DNA of 53,609 nucleotides, taken from assembly GCA_035298385.1 (NCBI GenBank), contig DATGYC010000040.1, positions 1-53,609 of the forward strand, read 5' to 3'. Position numbers and translations under genes: made by a program. Shown one piece after another: positions 25,378 through 34,363 of this stretch. The notes beneath the pieces are model-generated. The model was not told the DNA's origin and did no database searches. It saw nothing but the letters and a program-made list of their open reading frames with translations. The stretch comes from DATGYC01 sp035298385. Lineage in GTDB: Bacteria; Bacillota; Sulfobacillia; Symbiobacteriales; Symbiobacteriaceae. Every line of letters begins with the position of its first letter. Positions within the stretch are counted from its first letter, which is position 1.

Positions 25378-26385
25378 ATGGCTGACATCCTGAGTCAAGC
25401 CGAGATTGATGCGCTGATCTCAGCGATGGTCAATCAAGGCGCCGAGACCGAGGTCGCCCGGCAGGGTCCGGGTGAAAAGGGTAGCCCGAAGCGGGTGCGG
25501 CAGTATGATTTTCGCCGTCCTGACAAGTTCTCTAAGGAACAGATTCGCACCATCCAGATTATCCACGAGAACTTTATTCGACCCCTGCAGACTTACTTTA
25601 CGGCCCGCTTCCGGACGATGGTCCAGATGGTCGTCGGGTCGGTCGATCAGAACACCTATGCAGAGTACGTACGTGGGCTCTCCAATCCGTCGGTCATCTG
25701 TCCGTTCAAGATCGAGGGGCTCCCGGGAACCTGTGTGATCGACATCTCGCCGGTCGTCGCCTTCCCGATGATCGACCGGCTCTTTGGCGGCCCTGGTGCG
25801 GCGATGCCGCAGTCTCGCCCACTGACGGAGATCGAGACCTCGGTCTTAAGCTCGGTTCTGCGCGGGATGCTAGAGGCGTATGCGGACTCCTGGAAGTCGG
25901 TCGCCCACTGGACGATCACGCCGGGCACGATCGAGACCAACCCACTCTTCGTCCAGGTCGCGGCGCCGAACGAGATCGTGATCACGGTCGCGCTCGACGT
26001 CCGGATCGGCGAGCATGTGGGCGTGATTACGATCTGCTTACCGCATCTGACCCTGGAGCCGATTCTGGACAAGCTTTCGGCGCACAACTGGTTCAAGACC
26101 TCGATCCGGGACGTCCGGCCGGGTGACCAGTCGGCGCTAAATGCGACGGTCCAGGGCGCCCGGGTCTCCCTGGTGGCTGAACTGGGCCGGACGGAGCTCT
26201 CGGTCGGTGAGATCCTGGAGCTTGCCCAGGGCGATGTGATCGTGTTAGGCACGAGGGTGACGGATCCTGTCTCCGTCTATGTTGGTAATCAACCTAAGTT
26301 CCTGGGGCGCCCGGGGCGGGTCCGTGACCGGATCGCCCTTGAGATTCTGGGCGACGCCCGGAGGGAGGAAGAGGCAGATGCATGA
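25378..26385 (+). CDS. fliM: Flagellar motor switch protein FliM
   Basis: C-ring protein, 335 residues. It begins MADILSQAEIDALISAM, the CheY-binding peptide, which is present even though no che genes lie in the window. Further features: KRVRQYDFRRPDKFSKEQIRTIQIIHENF, the GGPG segment of the middle domain, and a C-terminal SpoA domain (GRTELSVGEILELAQGDVIVLGTRVTDPVSVYVGNQPKFLGRPGRVRDRIALEI). ATG 25378 follows GGGAGGC. It overlaps fliY by eight bases. Confidence 0.96.
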   Translation: MADILSQAEIDALISAMVNQGAETEVARQGPGEKGSPKRVRQYDFRRPDKFSKEQIRTIQIIHENFIRPLQTYFTARFRTMVQMVVGSVDQNTYAEYVRGLSNPSVICPFKIEGLPGTCVIDISPVVAFPMIDRLFGGPGAAMPQSRPLTEIETSVLSSVLRGMLEAYADSWKSVAHWTITPGTIETNPLFVQVAAPNEIVITVALDVRIGEHVGVITICLPHLTLEPILDKLSAHNWFKTSIRDVRPGDQSALNATVQGARVSLVAELGRTELSVGEILELAQGDVIVLGTRVTDPVSVYVGNQPKFLGRPGRVRDRIALEILGDARREEEADA

Positions 26386-27397
26386 CGATGTGATCTCCCA
26401 GGCGGAGATTGACGCTCTGGTGCGCGGAATTACCGCCACCCCCCAGCCCTCGGCTGCTCCTCCATACGGCGCCCGTCTGCTGGCGGAGCGCTCCGCCAAG
26501 GCTCTTGCTGATCTGATCATGGTTGAGGTGCACGAAGGCCCGGCTGAGATCGCCCAGAGCGATGTCGCTCGGGTCACGGTCCCGGGCAATGCGGGTGCAA
26601 TCGGCCGTGTGGTGCTCACGGGTGGTGATATGGCCTACTGGGTGGTCCCGGCCAACCTGGCGCTGGCTATTGTGACGCAGCTATACGGGGGGGTTCAGCC
26701 CTCTGCGCTCGATGACTCGGCCCTGGCCGCCCTCGGTGAGGGACTGAATCAGATGAGCCGTGCGGTGACGCAGGCTCTGACTCTCGTCTCGCCGCAACCG
26801 GTCGAGGTGACCAACGCGGAGGTGCTCCCGGCCGAGACGCTCTCTGAGGTCTATCAGGGCTCAGCCGCCAGCCCGGTCTGGACGGTCACCTTCAACCTGG
26901 TGGTGGAAGGGGAGACGGGACCCGTTACGCTGGCCCTGTCGCCCGTCCTTGGCAACCTGGTTCGGAGCCTAGAGGCGCCCGCCCCGACCAAGCCCAATCC
27001 GCCGACCGAGGTGAAGACCGCCGTGCAGACTCACAGCGCTCCGTCTCATGTGGCGGCCCTCGCTGCTGCGGTCGCTGAGCCGCCGGTCAAGGCGGCCCAG
27101 TTCCCGGATCTGACCCCGCGGGCCACCCGGGAGGAGCTTCGTAACATCGACCTGCTCCTGGATGTCTCGCTGCAAGTAACGGTTGAGTTGGGCCGGACTC
27201 GCCGCCAGATTCGTGACGTCCTCTCGCTCGGACCGGGTTCGGTCATGGAACTGGACAAGCTAGCCGGTGAGCAGGTGGATGTCCTGATCAACGGCAAGTT
27301 GATCGCCAAGGGCGAGGTCGTCGTTATCGATGAGAACTACGGGGTTCGAATCACGGATATTGTCTCGCCGACCGAGCGTGTTCAGGTGATGCGCTAG
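26378..27397 (+). CDS. fliY: Flagellar motor switch phosphatase FliY (FliN-like)
   Basis: C-ring protein of 339 residues in Firmicutes style: N-terminal CheY-binding-like peptide (VISQAEIDALVRGI), a CheC-like middle (DDSALAALGEGLNQMSRAVTQALTLVSPQPVEV, a likely CheY-P phosphatase site), a low-complexity linker, and a C-terminal FliN/SpoA domain (IDLLLDVSLQVTVELGRTRRQIRDVLSLGPGSVMELDKLAGEQVDVLINGKLIAKGEVVVIDENYGVRITDIVS). ATG 26378 has GAGGGAGGAAGAGG. No cheY follows it, unlike Bacillus. Confidence 0.93.
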   Translation: MHDDVISQAEIDALVRGITATPQPSAAPPYGARLLAERSAKALADLIMVEVHEGPAEIAQSDVARVTVPGNAGAIGRVVLTGGDMAYWVVPANLALAIVTQLYGGVQPSALDDSALAALGEGLNQMSRAVTQALTLVSPQPVEVTNAEVLPAETLSEVYQGSAASPVWTVTFNLVVEGETGPVTLALSPVLGNLVRSLEAPAPTKPNPPTEVKTAVQTHSAPSHVAALAAAVAEPPVKAAQFPDLTPRATREELRNIDLLLDVSLQVTVELGRTRRQIRDVLSLGPGSVMELDKLAGEQVDVLINGKLIAKGEVVVIDENYGVRITDIVSPTERVQVMR

Positions 27398-27409
27398 CGG
27401 AGGGGAGTG

Positions 27410-27434
27410 GGGCGGCAGGCAATGCCTGCCGCCC
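27410..27434 (+). other. Perfect hairpin between fliY and fliO
   Basis: Arms GGGCGGCAGGCA (27410-27421) and TGCCTGCCGCCC (27423-27434) are perfectly complementary around a single base. No T-run follows. It lies upstream of the preferred fliO start, and may act as a 3' stabiliser of the fliY mRNA or a translational spacer. Confidence 0.6.
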
Positions 27435-27466
27435 ATCTAGCTTTAACAATAAAGGGGTTATCAGGG

Positions 27467-27928
27467 GTGGACGTCGCCGTTCAGATCCTCTCGTCGGTCT
27501 TGCTCTTTGGTTTGGTCGTCTTCCTGGCCTGGCTGACCACCCGCCTCCTTGGCCAACAGTGGGGGGCGGGCCCTCGGCGTGGGCGTACGCTCAACGTGCG
27601 CGAGCAAGTTCCAGTTGGGAAGGACCGTTCCATCGCTTTAGTCGAGGTGGGTGATCGGCTCTACGTGGTCGGCTCGACTGCTCAGGGGATCACGCTGCTC
27701 GACCTGATCACCGAACCGGCTTTGATCGCCCAGGTACGGGCGGCCAACCCCCCGGTGCAACCCTTGTCAGTGGGCGGTCTGCTCCGCCCTTTCCCGGCCC
27801 TGCTGCACAAGGGGTTGGGTGGGGCGCCCACGGTTCCGGGCAATGAAGGTCTTGCTGACCAGGCGGGTGCAGAGAGCCTGACAGACCAACTGGAGCGCCT
27901 GAAGGCCTGGACGAATACGAAGCAGTAG
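27467..27928 (+). CDS. fliO: Flagellar biosynthetic protein FliO
   Basis: Helper for FliP assembly in the export gate. About 153 residues with one N-terminal membrane segment (VQILSSVLLFGLVVFLAWLTTRLL), then the FliO domain RGRTLNVREQVPVGKDRSIALVEVGDRLYVVGSTAQGITLLDLI. Start: GTG 27467 has AAAGGGG nine bases upstream; an in-frame start at 27407 would lie in the 27410-27434 hairpin and is less likely. ATG 27422 inside the hairpin is also possible. Confidence 0.85.
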   Translation: MDVAVQILSSVLLFGLVVFLAWLTTRLLGQQWGAGPRRGRTLNVREQVPVGKDRSIALVEVGDRLYVVGSTAQGITLLDLITEPALIAQVRAANPPVQPLSVGGLLRPFPALLHKGLGGAPTVPGNEGLADQAGAESLTDQLERLKAWTNTKQ

Positions 27929-27939
27929 GAGGCCGACCG

Positions 27940-28707
27940 ATGCGCCGTACGTTCAACTGGAGGCGAGTCGGCCTCATCACCCTGCTACTCCTGGTGGTTG
28001 GGACCACGCTGGCTCTGGCTGCGGATCCGCTCCCGATTCCGTCGGTCAACCTCTCCGTGGGCCAGTCGGATAAGCCGGCTGACGTGATCTCCTCCCTGCA
28101 GATCGTCGCCCTGCTGACCATCCTCTCCTTGGCGCCCTCGTTGATCATGTTGACGACGGCCTTTACCCGGATCGTGGTCGTTCTCTCCTTCACGCGCTCC
28201 GCCTTGGCGACGCAGAACCAGCCGCCCAATCAGGTCATTGTTGGCCTAGCCCTCTTCCTTACCTTCTTCGTCATGGCTCCCACATGGTCGCGCGTCAACA
28301 GTGAAGCGCTCCAGCCGTACCTGAAGGGCGAGATTACGCAGTCAGTGGCGCTGAACAAGGCTCAGGTGCCCGTGCGAGAGTTCATGTTGAAGCAGACGAG
28401 TGAGAAGGACTTGGCGCTCTTCATCAACCTCGCTAAGATGGAGCGGCCGGCAAAGCGGGAGGATGTCCCGACGACCGTTCTGGTCCCGGCCTTTGCGGTC
28501 AGTGAGATCACCACGGCCTTCAAGATCGGCTTTCTGATCTACATCCCGTTCATCGTGATTGACATGGTGGTCGCCTCGACGCTGATGTCAATGGGCATGA
28601 TGATGTTGCCGCCGATGATGATCTCCCTGCCGTTCAAGATCCTACTCTTCGTGATGATGGACGGCTGGCGACTCGTCATTCAGTACCTGGTCGCCTCCTT
28701 CAAGTAA
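27940..28707 (+). CDS. fliP: Flagellar biosynthetic protein FliP
   Basis: Export gate subunit, 255 residues. It begins with a cleavable signal peptide (RRVGLITLLLLVVGTTLALAADP) as known for FliP. Typical segments: IVALLTILSLAPSLIMLTTAFTRIVVVLSFTRSALATQNQPPNQVIVGLALFLTFFVMAP, VPAFAVSEITTAFKIGFLIYIPFIVIDMVVASTLMSMGMMMLPP, and ISLPFKILLFVMMDGWRL. A terminator follows, so fliQ is not simply in the same transcript. Confidence 0.96.
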   Translation: MRRTFNWRRVGLITLLLLVVGTTLALAADPLPIPSVNLSVGQSDKPADVISSLQIVALLTILSLAPSLIMLTTAFTRIVVVLSFTRSALATQNQPPNQVIVGLALFLTFFVMAPTWSRVNSEALQPYLKGEITQSVALNKAQVPVREFMLKQTSEKDLALFINLAKMERPAKREDVPTTVLVPAFAVSEITTAFKIGFLIYIPFIVIDMVVASTLMSMGMMMLPPMMISLPFKILLFVMMDGWRLVIQYLVASFK

Positions 28708-28712
28708 GAGAG

Positions 28713-28745
28713 CCGTCCCCGGCAGAGCGGGGGCGGTTTTTGTTG
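28713..28745 (+). terminator. Terminator inside the flagellar cluster, between fliP and fliQ
   Basis: CCGTCCCCG (28713-28721) pairs with CGGGGGCGG (28728-28736) with one G-T pair, and TTTTTTGTTG follows. It starts six bases after the fliP stop. Confidence 0.85.
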
Positions 28746-28791
28746 TGGGATGGTCTGCCACGGCTCATAGCGGCAGGGAAGCGGGCCTCCT

Positions 28792-28820
28792 CTGACGTAT
28801 TTCAAATGTTGACGTACTTT
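28792..28820 (+). promoter_or_regulatory. Possible promoter and TGACGTA direct repeat before fliQ
   Basis: TGACGTA occurs at 28793-28799 and 28810-28816. CTGACG (28792) and TACTTT (28815) are 17 bases apart and could be weak -35 and -10 boxes, and TTGACG occurs at 28809. No good -10 goes with TTGACG, so this is tentative; a new promoter is needed logically because a terminator precedes it. Confidence 0.3.
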
Positions 28821-28866
28821 TAGGAAAGAAATCCAGATGCGTCCAGTCAAGCAAGGGGTGTTTAAC

Positions 28867-29136
28867 GTGACGGAGGATCTGGTCCTCTCGATCGGCCGTC
28901 AGGCGTTGATGACGGTCCTGCTCGTCTCCGGGCCGATCCTGCTCTTCGGTCTAGTCACGGGTGTGATCATCTCGGTCTTCCAGGCGACTACCCAGATCAA
29001 TGAGCAGACCCTGACCTTTATTCCGAAGATCGTGGTCGTCCTGGCAACGATCGTTCTCTTTGGCCCTTGGATGGGCCATATGATGCTCGACTTCGCTGCG
29101 TCGATCTTCGCCATGATCCCACAGGTGGGGCCGTAA
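28867..29136 (+). CDS. fliQ: Flagellar biosynthetic protein FliQ
   Basis: Small export-gate subunit with two membrane segments, 89 residues (MTEDLVLSIGRQALMTVLLVSGPILLFGLVTGVIISVFQATTQINEQTLTFIPKIVVVLATIVLFGPWM). GTG 28867 gives the typical start and has AGGGGTG six bases upstream; ATG 28837 would add an atypical ten residues. It is one base from fliR. Confidence 0.94.
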   Translation: MTEDLVLSIGRQALMTVLLVSGPILLFGLVTGVIISVFQATTQINEQTLTFIPKIVVVLATIVLFGPWMGHMMLDFAASIFAMIPQVGP

Positions 29137-29137
29137 G

Positions 29138-29920
29138 ATGGGAGTACCCTTCTTGGAGGCGCTCCTGCCCCGCATCGACCTCATCCTGTTGATGTGGATC
29201 CGGGTGATGGGTCTCTTTACCACCGCCCCGGTCTGGTCGAATCGGCAGGTGCCGGTCCAAGTCCGGGTGGCGCTCTCGTTTGCGATTGGTCTGTTGCTGC
29301 ACGGCCTGATTCCCCAGCCGGCCCCGGCCGTCAACCTGGTTCAACTGGTGCCGATCGCCCTGAAGGAACTCCTGGTCGGCATGGTGATCGGCTTCGTGGT
29401 CGCGATGGCCTTCGCAGCCTTTCAGTTCGCCGGGGAGTTACTCGACATCAACATCGGCTTTACGATGATGAATGTGCTGGATCCGATGACCAATACCCAG
29501 TCGCCGCTCTTGGGCAACTTCCTGTACATCCTTGCCCTGCTCGTCTTCTTTACGATCAATGGGCACCACATGCTCTTTGAGGCGATCATGGACTCCTATC
29601 GGGTGGTGCCGGTGGACGGAGCGGTGGTGTCGGGCGCCCTGACCGACCATCTCGTGCAGTCGGCGGCCAAGATCTTCGTGATTGGGCTACAGGTAGCGAT
29701 CCCTGTTCTGGCAGCCCTGCTGCTGACGGCGGTCGCCCTGGGGATTATGAACCGGACTGTCCCGCAGATGAACGTCTTCGTCATGGGCCTTCCCGTTCAG
29801 ATGTTCGTGGGCATCGCCCTGCTGGCGGTGATCCTGCCGCTCTACCTGGCCGCTCTGCGGGCGGTATTCGGTGGACTCTTTGATGACATCCAGCTAGTCA
29901 TTCGACTGCTCAAGGGGTGA
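29138..29920 (+). CDS. fliR: Flagellar biosynthetic protein FliR
   Basis: Export gate subunit, 260 residues, with six or so membrane segments. Signature: MWIRVMGLFTTAPVWSNRQVPVQVRVALSFAIGLLLHGLIP, LLVGMVIGFVVAMAFAAFQFAGELLDINIGFTMMNVLDPMTNTQSPLLGNFLYILALLVFFTINGHHMLFEAI, and IMNRTVPQMNVFVMGLPVQMFVGI. ATG 29138 follows the fliQ stop by one base, so the pair is coupled. Confidence 0.95.
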   Translation: MGVPFLEALLPRIDLILLMWIRVMGLFTTAPVWSNRQVPVQVRVALSFAIGLLLHGLIPQPAPAVNLVQLVPIALKELLVGMVIGFVVAMAFAAFQFAGELLDINIGFTMMNVLDPMTNTQSPLLGNFLYILALLVFFTINGHHMLFEAIMDSYRVVPVDGAVVSGALTDHLVQSAAKIFVIGLQVAIPVLAALLLTAVALGIMNRTVPQMNVFVMGLPVQMFVGIALLAVILPLYLAALRAVFGGLFDDIQLVIRLLKG

Positions 29921-29927
29921 GTGGCCC

Positions 29928-30998
29928 ATGAATCTCCAGCGCTTCGCCGGAGAGCGGACCGAGTCGGCCACACCCAAACGACGCGAGGAAGCGCGAAAGC
30001 GGGGTCAGGTCGCCCGGTCGATCGAGGTGAATACGGCGGTCGTGCTTCTGGGCGCCTGGGCGCTCATCAACCTCTTTGGCGCTGGCATGGCCGGTCGGCT
30101 GCTCGGCTTTGCCCAGACCCTTTGGGAGAGCGGACCGACCCAGGACTGGAGCCCAGAGGGCGTCAAGCAGCTTTTGGTCCGGACGCTCTGGGTGACCGTC
30201 CTAATCGGTGGCCCGATCGCCGTCGGTGGGATGATCCTGGGCGTTGCGGCCAACCTGGTCCAGGTCGGTCTGCTCTTTACGCTCGAGCCGTTGACGCCCA
30301 ACTTTGGCCGGCTCAACCCGCTGGAAGGGATTAAGCGGATCTTCTCTCGACGCTCGTTGGTCGAACTGGTCAAGTCCCTGACGAAGTTGGGCCTGGTCGG
30401 GTTCGTGGCCTACCAGACGGTCGCTGATGACCTGGGTCGCTTCCCGACTCTGATGCAGGTCGGGCTTCCGGCCGCGATCCAGTTTGTGATGGGGCTGATC
30501 AGTCGGCTCCTTCTGACCGTTGGCCTGCTGATGCTGGTCCTGGCGATCGCCGACTACCTCTACCAGCGGTTCGAATATGAAGTCTCGCTCCGTATGACTA
30601 AACAGGAACTAAAGGAAGAGTTCAAGAACATTGAAGGGAACCCCGAGATTAAGGCCAAGATCCGCCAGAAGCAGCGGGAGATGGCTCGTCGCCGCATGAT
30701 GGCTGATGTGCCCAAGGCGGACGTCGTCGTGACCAACCCGACGCACTTCGCTGTCGCCCTTGCTTACAGCCAGGGCGATATGGGGGCGCCCAAGGTCCTC
30801 GCAAAGGGTCAGGGCCTCGTGGCGCTGCGGATTCGCGAGATCGCCAAGGAGCATGGCGTGCCCACGGTGGAGAATAAGCCGTTGGCCCGAGAGCTCCACA
30901 AGGTCGTCGAGGTCGGGCAGGAGATTCCCCACAACCTGTACCAGGCCGTGGCCGAACTGCTCGCCTTTGTCTACCAGCTAAAGAAAAAGGGCTATTAG
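29928..30998 (+). CDS. flhB: Flagellar export switch protein FlhB
   Basis: 356-residue export component with four membrane segments and a cytoplasmic C-terminal domain that self-cleaves at NPTH to switch substrate class. The N-terminus RTESATPKRREEARKRGQVARS is typical. The cleavage site is Asn270-Pro271-Thr-His in VVVTNPTHFAVAL. The C-terminal part (ALRIREIAKEHGVPTVENKPLARELHKVVEVGQEIPHNLYQAVAELLAFVYQL) is complete. Confidence 0.96.
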   Translation: MNLQRFAGERTESATPKRREEARKRGQVARSIEVNTAVVLLGAWALINLFGAGMAGRLLGFAQTLWESGPTQDWSPEGVKQLLVRTLWVTVLIGGPIAVGGMILGVAANLVQVGLLFTLEPLTPNFGRLNPLEGIKRIFSRRSLVELVKSLTKLGLVGFVAYQTVADDLGRFPTLMQVGLPAAIQFVMGLISRLLLTVGLLMLVLAIADYLYQRFEYEVSLRMTKQELKEEFKNIEGNPEIKAKIRQKQREMARRRMMADVPKADVVVTNPTHFAVALAYSQGDMGAPKVLAKGQGLVALRIREIAKEHGVPTVENKPLARELHKVVEVGQEIPHNLYQAVAELLAFVYQLKKKGY

Positions 30999-31010
30999 GA
31001 GGAACCCCCC

Positions 31011-33077
31011 GTGGTCTCACGAACCCCCCTCAACCTGAGCCGGTACCGGGACGTCCTGGTCGCCCTTGCGGTGATCCTGGTCGTCGCCATGCTGGTGATC
31101 CCGCTACCGCCCTTTCTGCTCGATATTCTCCTCACGATTAACATTGGTATCTCCCTCATCGTGGTGCTTGCCGCCCTCTACAACCGGGAGCCGCTTGAGC
31201 TCTCGGTCTTTCCCACGCTCCTGTTGATCCTGACGCTCTATCGACTGGCGCTGAACGTCTCCTCGGTCCGCCTCATCCTGCAGACGGGTGAGCCGGGGGA
31301 AGTGATCCATGCGTTCGGTAACTTTGTCGTTGGCGGCAATGCCATCGTCGGCTTTGTCGTCTTTATCATCCTGGTGGTCATCCAGTTCGTCGTCATCACC
31401 AAGGGCGCCGAGCGCGTCTCGGAAGTCGCTGCCCGCTTTACCTTGGACGCCATGCCCGGTAAGCAGATGGCGATCGACGCCGATCTGAACGCTGGCCTGA
31501 TCACGGAGACAGAGGCGCGCGAGCGCCGCCGCCGGGTCGAGCGTGAGGCGGACTTCTATGGCGCGATGGACGGCGCCTCTAAGTTCGTCAAGGGTGACGC
31601 CATCGCCGGTATCATCATCGCCATCGTCAACCTGCTCGGCGGTATCGCCGTCGGCGTCTTCATGCAGAACAGGCCGGCCGTCGATGCGCTGAAGCATTTC
31701 TCCCTGCTGACCGTGGGTGATGGTCTGGTTAGTCAGATTCCCGCCCTCTTGATCTCCACAGCGACCGGCATCATCGTGACCAAGGCAGGTTCAGATGCCA
31801 ACTTCTCGACCGATCTGGTTGGGCAGTTGGCCAGTAATCCCCGAGTCCTGATGCTCACGGGTGGTGCGCTGATGGGGCTCGGCCTGGTACCTGCACTGCC
31901 GCAGCTCCCCTTCTGGGTGCTCGGGCTCTTCTTCTTTGGCCTCGGTCTGATGCAGATTCGAAAGGCCAAGCGCAGCGAGCAGGCAGAGGCCCAGGAGGCG
32001 GAGCAGGCGGGTCAGGCGGCGGCCTCGCTGGAGGAGCGGAAGCCGGAGTCCGTTCTGAACCTCCTGCAGGTCGACCCGATGGAGATCGAGCTGGGCTACG
32101 GCCTGCTCGGCTTGGCCGATGCGGGCATGGGCGGCGACCTGATGGATCGCGTCGTCATGATCCGGCGCCAGACAGCGATGGATCTGGGCCTGGTCCTGCC
32201 GTACATCCGAGTGCGTGACAACATGGGCCTGAAGCCGAACCAGTACGTGGTCAAGATCAAGGGAACGGACGTGGCGGGGGGCGAACTGCTCGCTGATCAC
32301 TTCCTGGCGATGGATCCGGGGACGGTGGTCATTCCGATTCAGGGCCTAGAGACGAAGGAGCCGGCCTTCGGCCTGCCGGCGCTCTGGGTGGCGGAGGAGG
32401 ACCGCGAGCGGGCTGAGATGGCAGGCTACACGGTCGTCGACCCGCCAGCTGTCATCGCGACGCACTTGACGGAGCTGATCCGCCGGCACGCCCACGAGCT
32501 ACTGGGGCGCCAGGAGACGAAGCAACTCGTCGACCTGATCAAGGAGACCCACCCGGCCGTCATCGAGGAGCTCCAGCGGGTGCTCAACCTGGGCGAGGTC
32601 CAGAAGGTGCTGCAGAACCTCCTGCGCGAGGGCGTCTCGATTCGAGACCTCGTCTCGATCTTTGAGACCCTGGCGGACTGGGGCGGTGCAACGAAGGATC
32701 TTGAACTCCTGACCGAGTATGTCCGGCAGGCGTTGGCCCGCGGCCTCGCGAAACAGTACGGACTGGAGGGGAAGGTGCGGGTGATCACCCTGCACCCAGA
32801 CCTGGAGCAGCGGATCGTCCGGTCCGTGGACAAGCAGCCGAGTGGCACCTACCTGAACCTGGAGCCCGAGATCATCCACCGGATGTTGGCCTCCCTGACC
32901 CGCCTGGCTGGTGATATGGCGGCGCTGGGCTCCATGCCACTCTGTCTGACCTCCCCGGCCGTCAGGCCTTATGTAAAACGGTTGACCGAACGGAACCTAC
33001 CGAAGCTAATCGTCCTCTCCTATAACGAACTCGATCCGTCCCTAGAGATCGAGGCAGTCGGGATGGTGAACCTCTAA
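31011..33077 (+). CDS. flhA: Flagellar export protein FlhA
   Basis: 688 residues with eight membrane segments and a cytoplasmic nonameric ring domain. Landmarks: VALAVILVVAMLVIPLPPFLLDILLTINIGISLIVV, LYRLALNVSSVRLIL, FVVITKGAERVSEVAARFTLDAMPGKQMAIDADLNAGLI, EREADFYGAMDGASKFVKGDAIAG. GTG start with AGGAGGAACC upstream. The stop TAA and the flhF ATG share a base. Confidence 0.96.
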   Translation: MVSRTPLNLSRYRDVLVALAVILVVAMLVIPLPPFLLDILLTINIGISLIVVLAALYNREPLELSVFPTLLLILTLYRLALNVSSVRLILQTGEPGEVIHAFGNFVVGGNAIVGFVVFIILVVIQFVVITKGAERVSEVAARFTLDAMPGKQMAIDADLNAGLITETEARERRRRVEREADFYGAMDGASKFVKGDAIAGIIIAIVNLLGGIAVGVFMQNRPAVDALKHFSLLTVGDGLVSQIPALLISTATGIIVTKAGSDANFSTDLVGQLASNPRVLMLTGGALMGLGLVPALPQLPFWVLGLFFFGLGLMQIRKAKRSEQAEAQEAEQAGQAAASLEERKPESVLNLLQVDPMEIELGYGLLGLADAGMGGDLMDRVVMIRRQTAMDLGLVLPYIRVRDNMGLKPNQYVVKIKGTDVAGGELLADHFLAMDPGTVVIPIQGLETKEPAFGLPALWVAEEDRERAEMAGYTVVDPPAVIATHLTELIRRHAHELLGRQETKQLVDLIKETHPAVIEELQRVLNLGEVQKVLQNLLREGVSIRDLVSIFETLADWGGATKDLELLTEYVRQALARGLAKQYGLEGKVRVITLHPDLEQRIVRSVDKQPSGTYLNLEPEIIHRMLASLTRLAGDMAALGSMPLCLTSPAVRPYVKRLTERNLPKLIVLSYNELDPSLEIEAVGMVNL

Positions 33078-34363
33078 TGTGGATCAAGAAGTTCCAGGCG
33101 CCGACCCTGCAGGAGGCCGTGGCCAAGGTCAAGGCTGAACTGGGTCCGGAAGCGGTGATCCTGCATACGACCCACGTGAAGCAGGGGGGGCTCCTGGGCC
33201 TCTTTGCGTCCCGACTGATTGAGGTAACGGCGGCGGTGGAGCGCCACCCGGATGAGGAGCGCGCAAGCCGTCCAGCCGAGTCGCCTAGAAGCGTCGCGGT
33301 GCCTGAGGTCAAGGGGCCCGTGCCCCAGGCCGGGCGCCCCCCGGCGACGGCGCCGCAACGGCCGGCCCCCAGCCCGCCGCCAAAGGCTCTCGGTGATGCG
33401 CCAGCGGGCTGGCCTGCGGCTGCTGCCGAGGCCTACCGTCAGGCTTACGTGACGGCCGGGTCGGACCCGGCAGCCGCCCTTGACCCGGTGTTGGAAGCGC
33501 CAGTCCGTCCCCCACAGAGCCAGCCCACGCCGGAGCCCGTCCCGGTTGGCCGGTTCGATCCGCGGATGGCCACCCATCTGGAGCGGCTGGGCGGGGAACT
33601 GGTCAACGTCGGCGTGGGCGAGGAGTCCGCCTACAATCTGATCCACCGGGTGGGGCTCCGGCTCACCTCAGACCCGGACGTAAGTGCCCTGAAGGTCCGC
33701 CGGATGGCGGCCCATCTGATGGCCGCTGACCTGGCGCCGCCGGGCGCCAGCGTGGCCAAGGGACGCCGAGTCATCGCTTTGATCGGCCCGACCGGGGTCG
33801 GCAAGACGACCACGCTGGCCAAACTGGCCGCTCACTATGTGCTGCAGGAGAATAAGCGGGTCGCGATGGTGGCGGCTGACACCTTCCGAGTGGCTGCCGT
33901 TGACCAGCTTCGCACCTATGCCGAGATTCTCGGCGTGCCGATCGAGGTCGTCTACGAGGCAGAGGAGATCCCGGGCGCCCTCGCCCGGACCGCCGATGCG
34001 GAGATCGTCCTGGTCGATACGGCGGGGCGTTCCCACCGGAACGCTGGGCACATGGATGAGCTTAGGCGTTACCTGGGCGCCCTGCATGCCGACGAGGTCC
34101 ATCTGGTCCTCTCGCTTACCTCATCGGAGCGCGATGCGCAGGCGATGATCGAGGGCTACTGGCCGTACGGCTTTGACCGCTTCCTCTTCACCAAGTGGGA
34201 TGAGTCGTCCTCACCGGGGCTGATCTATCATTTGGTGCAGCGCTACCGGCGCCCGTTCTCCTTCGTCACCACCGGGCAGTCGGTCCCGGAGGATATCGTG
34301 GCCGCCAACCCACTTCGGATCGCTGAGGCGATCCTCGGCGGTGACGCGGGGGGTCAACTGTGA
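33077..34363 (+). CDS. flhF: SRP-type GTPase FlhF
   Basis: Determines site and number of flagella together with FlhG. 428 residues: start MWIKKFQAPTLQEAVAKVKAELGPEAVILHT, a Pro-rich basic linker (about 60-150), and the NG domain with the P-loop GPTGVGKTTTLAKLA (Lys243), AADTFRVAAVDQLRTYAEILGVP, VLVDTAGRS and FTKWDESSSPG. It overlaps the next gene by four bases. Confidence 0.95.
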   Translation: MWIKKFQAPTLQEAVAKVKAELGPEAVILHTTHVKQGGLLGLFASRLIEVTAAVERHPDEERASRPAESPRSVAVPEVKGPVPQAGRPPATAPQRPAPSPPPKALGDAPAGWPAAAAEAYRQAYVTAGSDPAAALDPVLEAPVRPPQSQPTPEPVPVGRFDPRMATHLERLGGELVNVGVGEESAYNLIHRVGLRLTSDPDVSALKVRRMAAHLMAADLAPPGASVAKGRRVIALIGPTGVGKTTTLAKLAAHYVLQENKRVAMVAADTFRVAAVDQLRTYAEILGVPIEVVYEAEEIPGALARTADAEIVLVDTAGRSHRNAGHMDELRRYLGALHADEVHLVLSLTSSERDAQAMIEGYWPYGFDRFLFTKWDESSSPGLIYHLVQRYRRPFSFVTTGQSVPEDIVAANPLRIAEAILGGDAGGQL

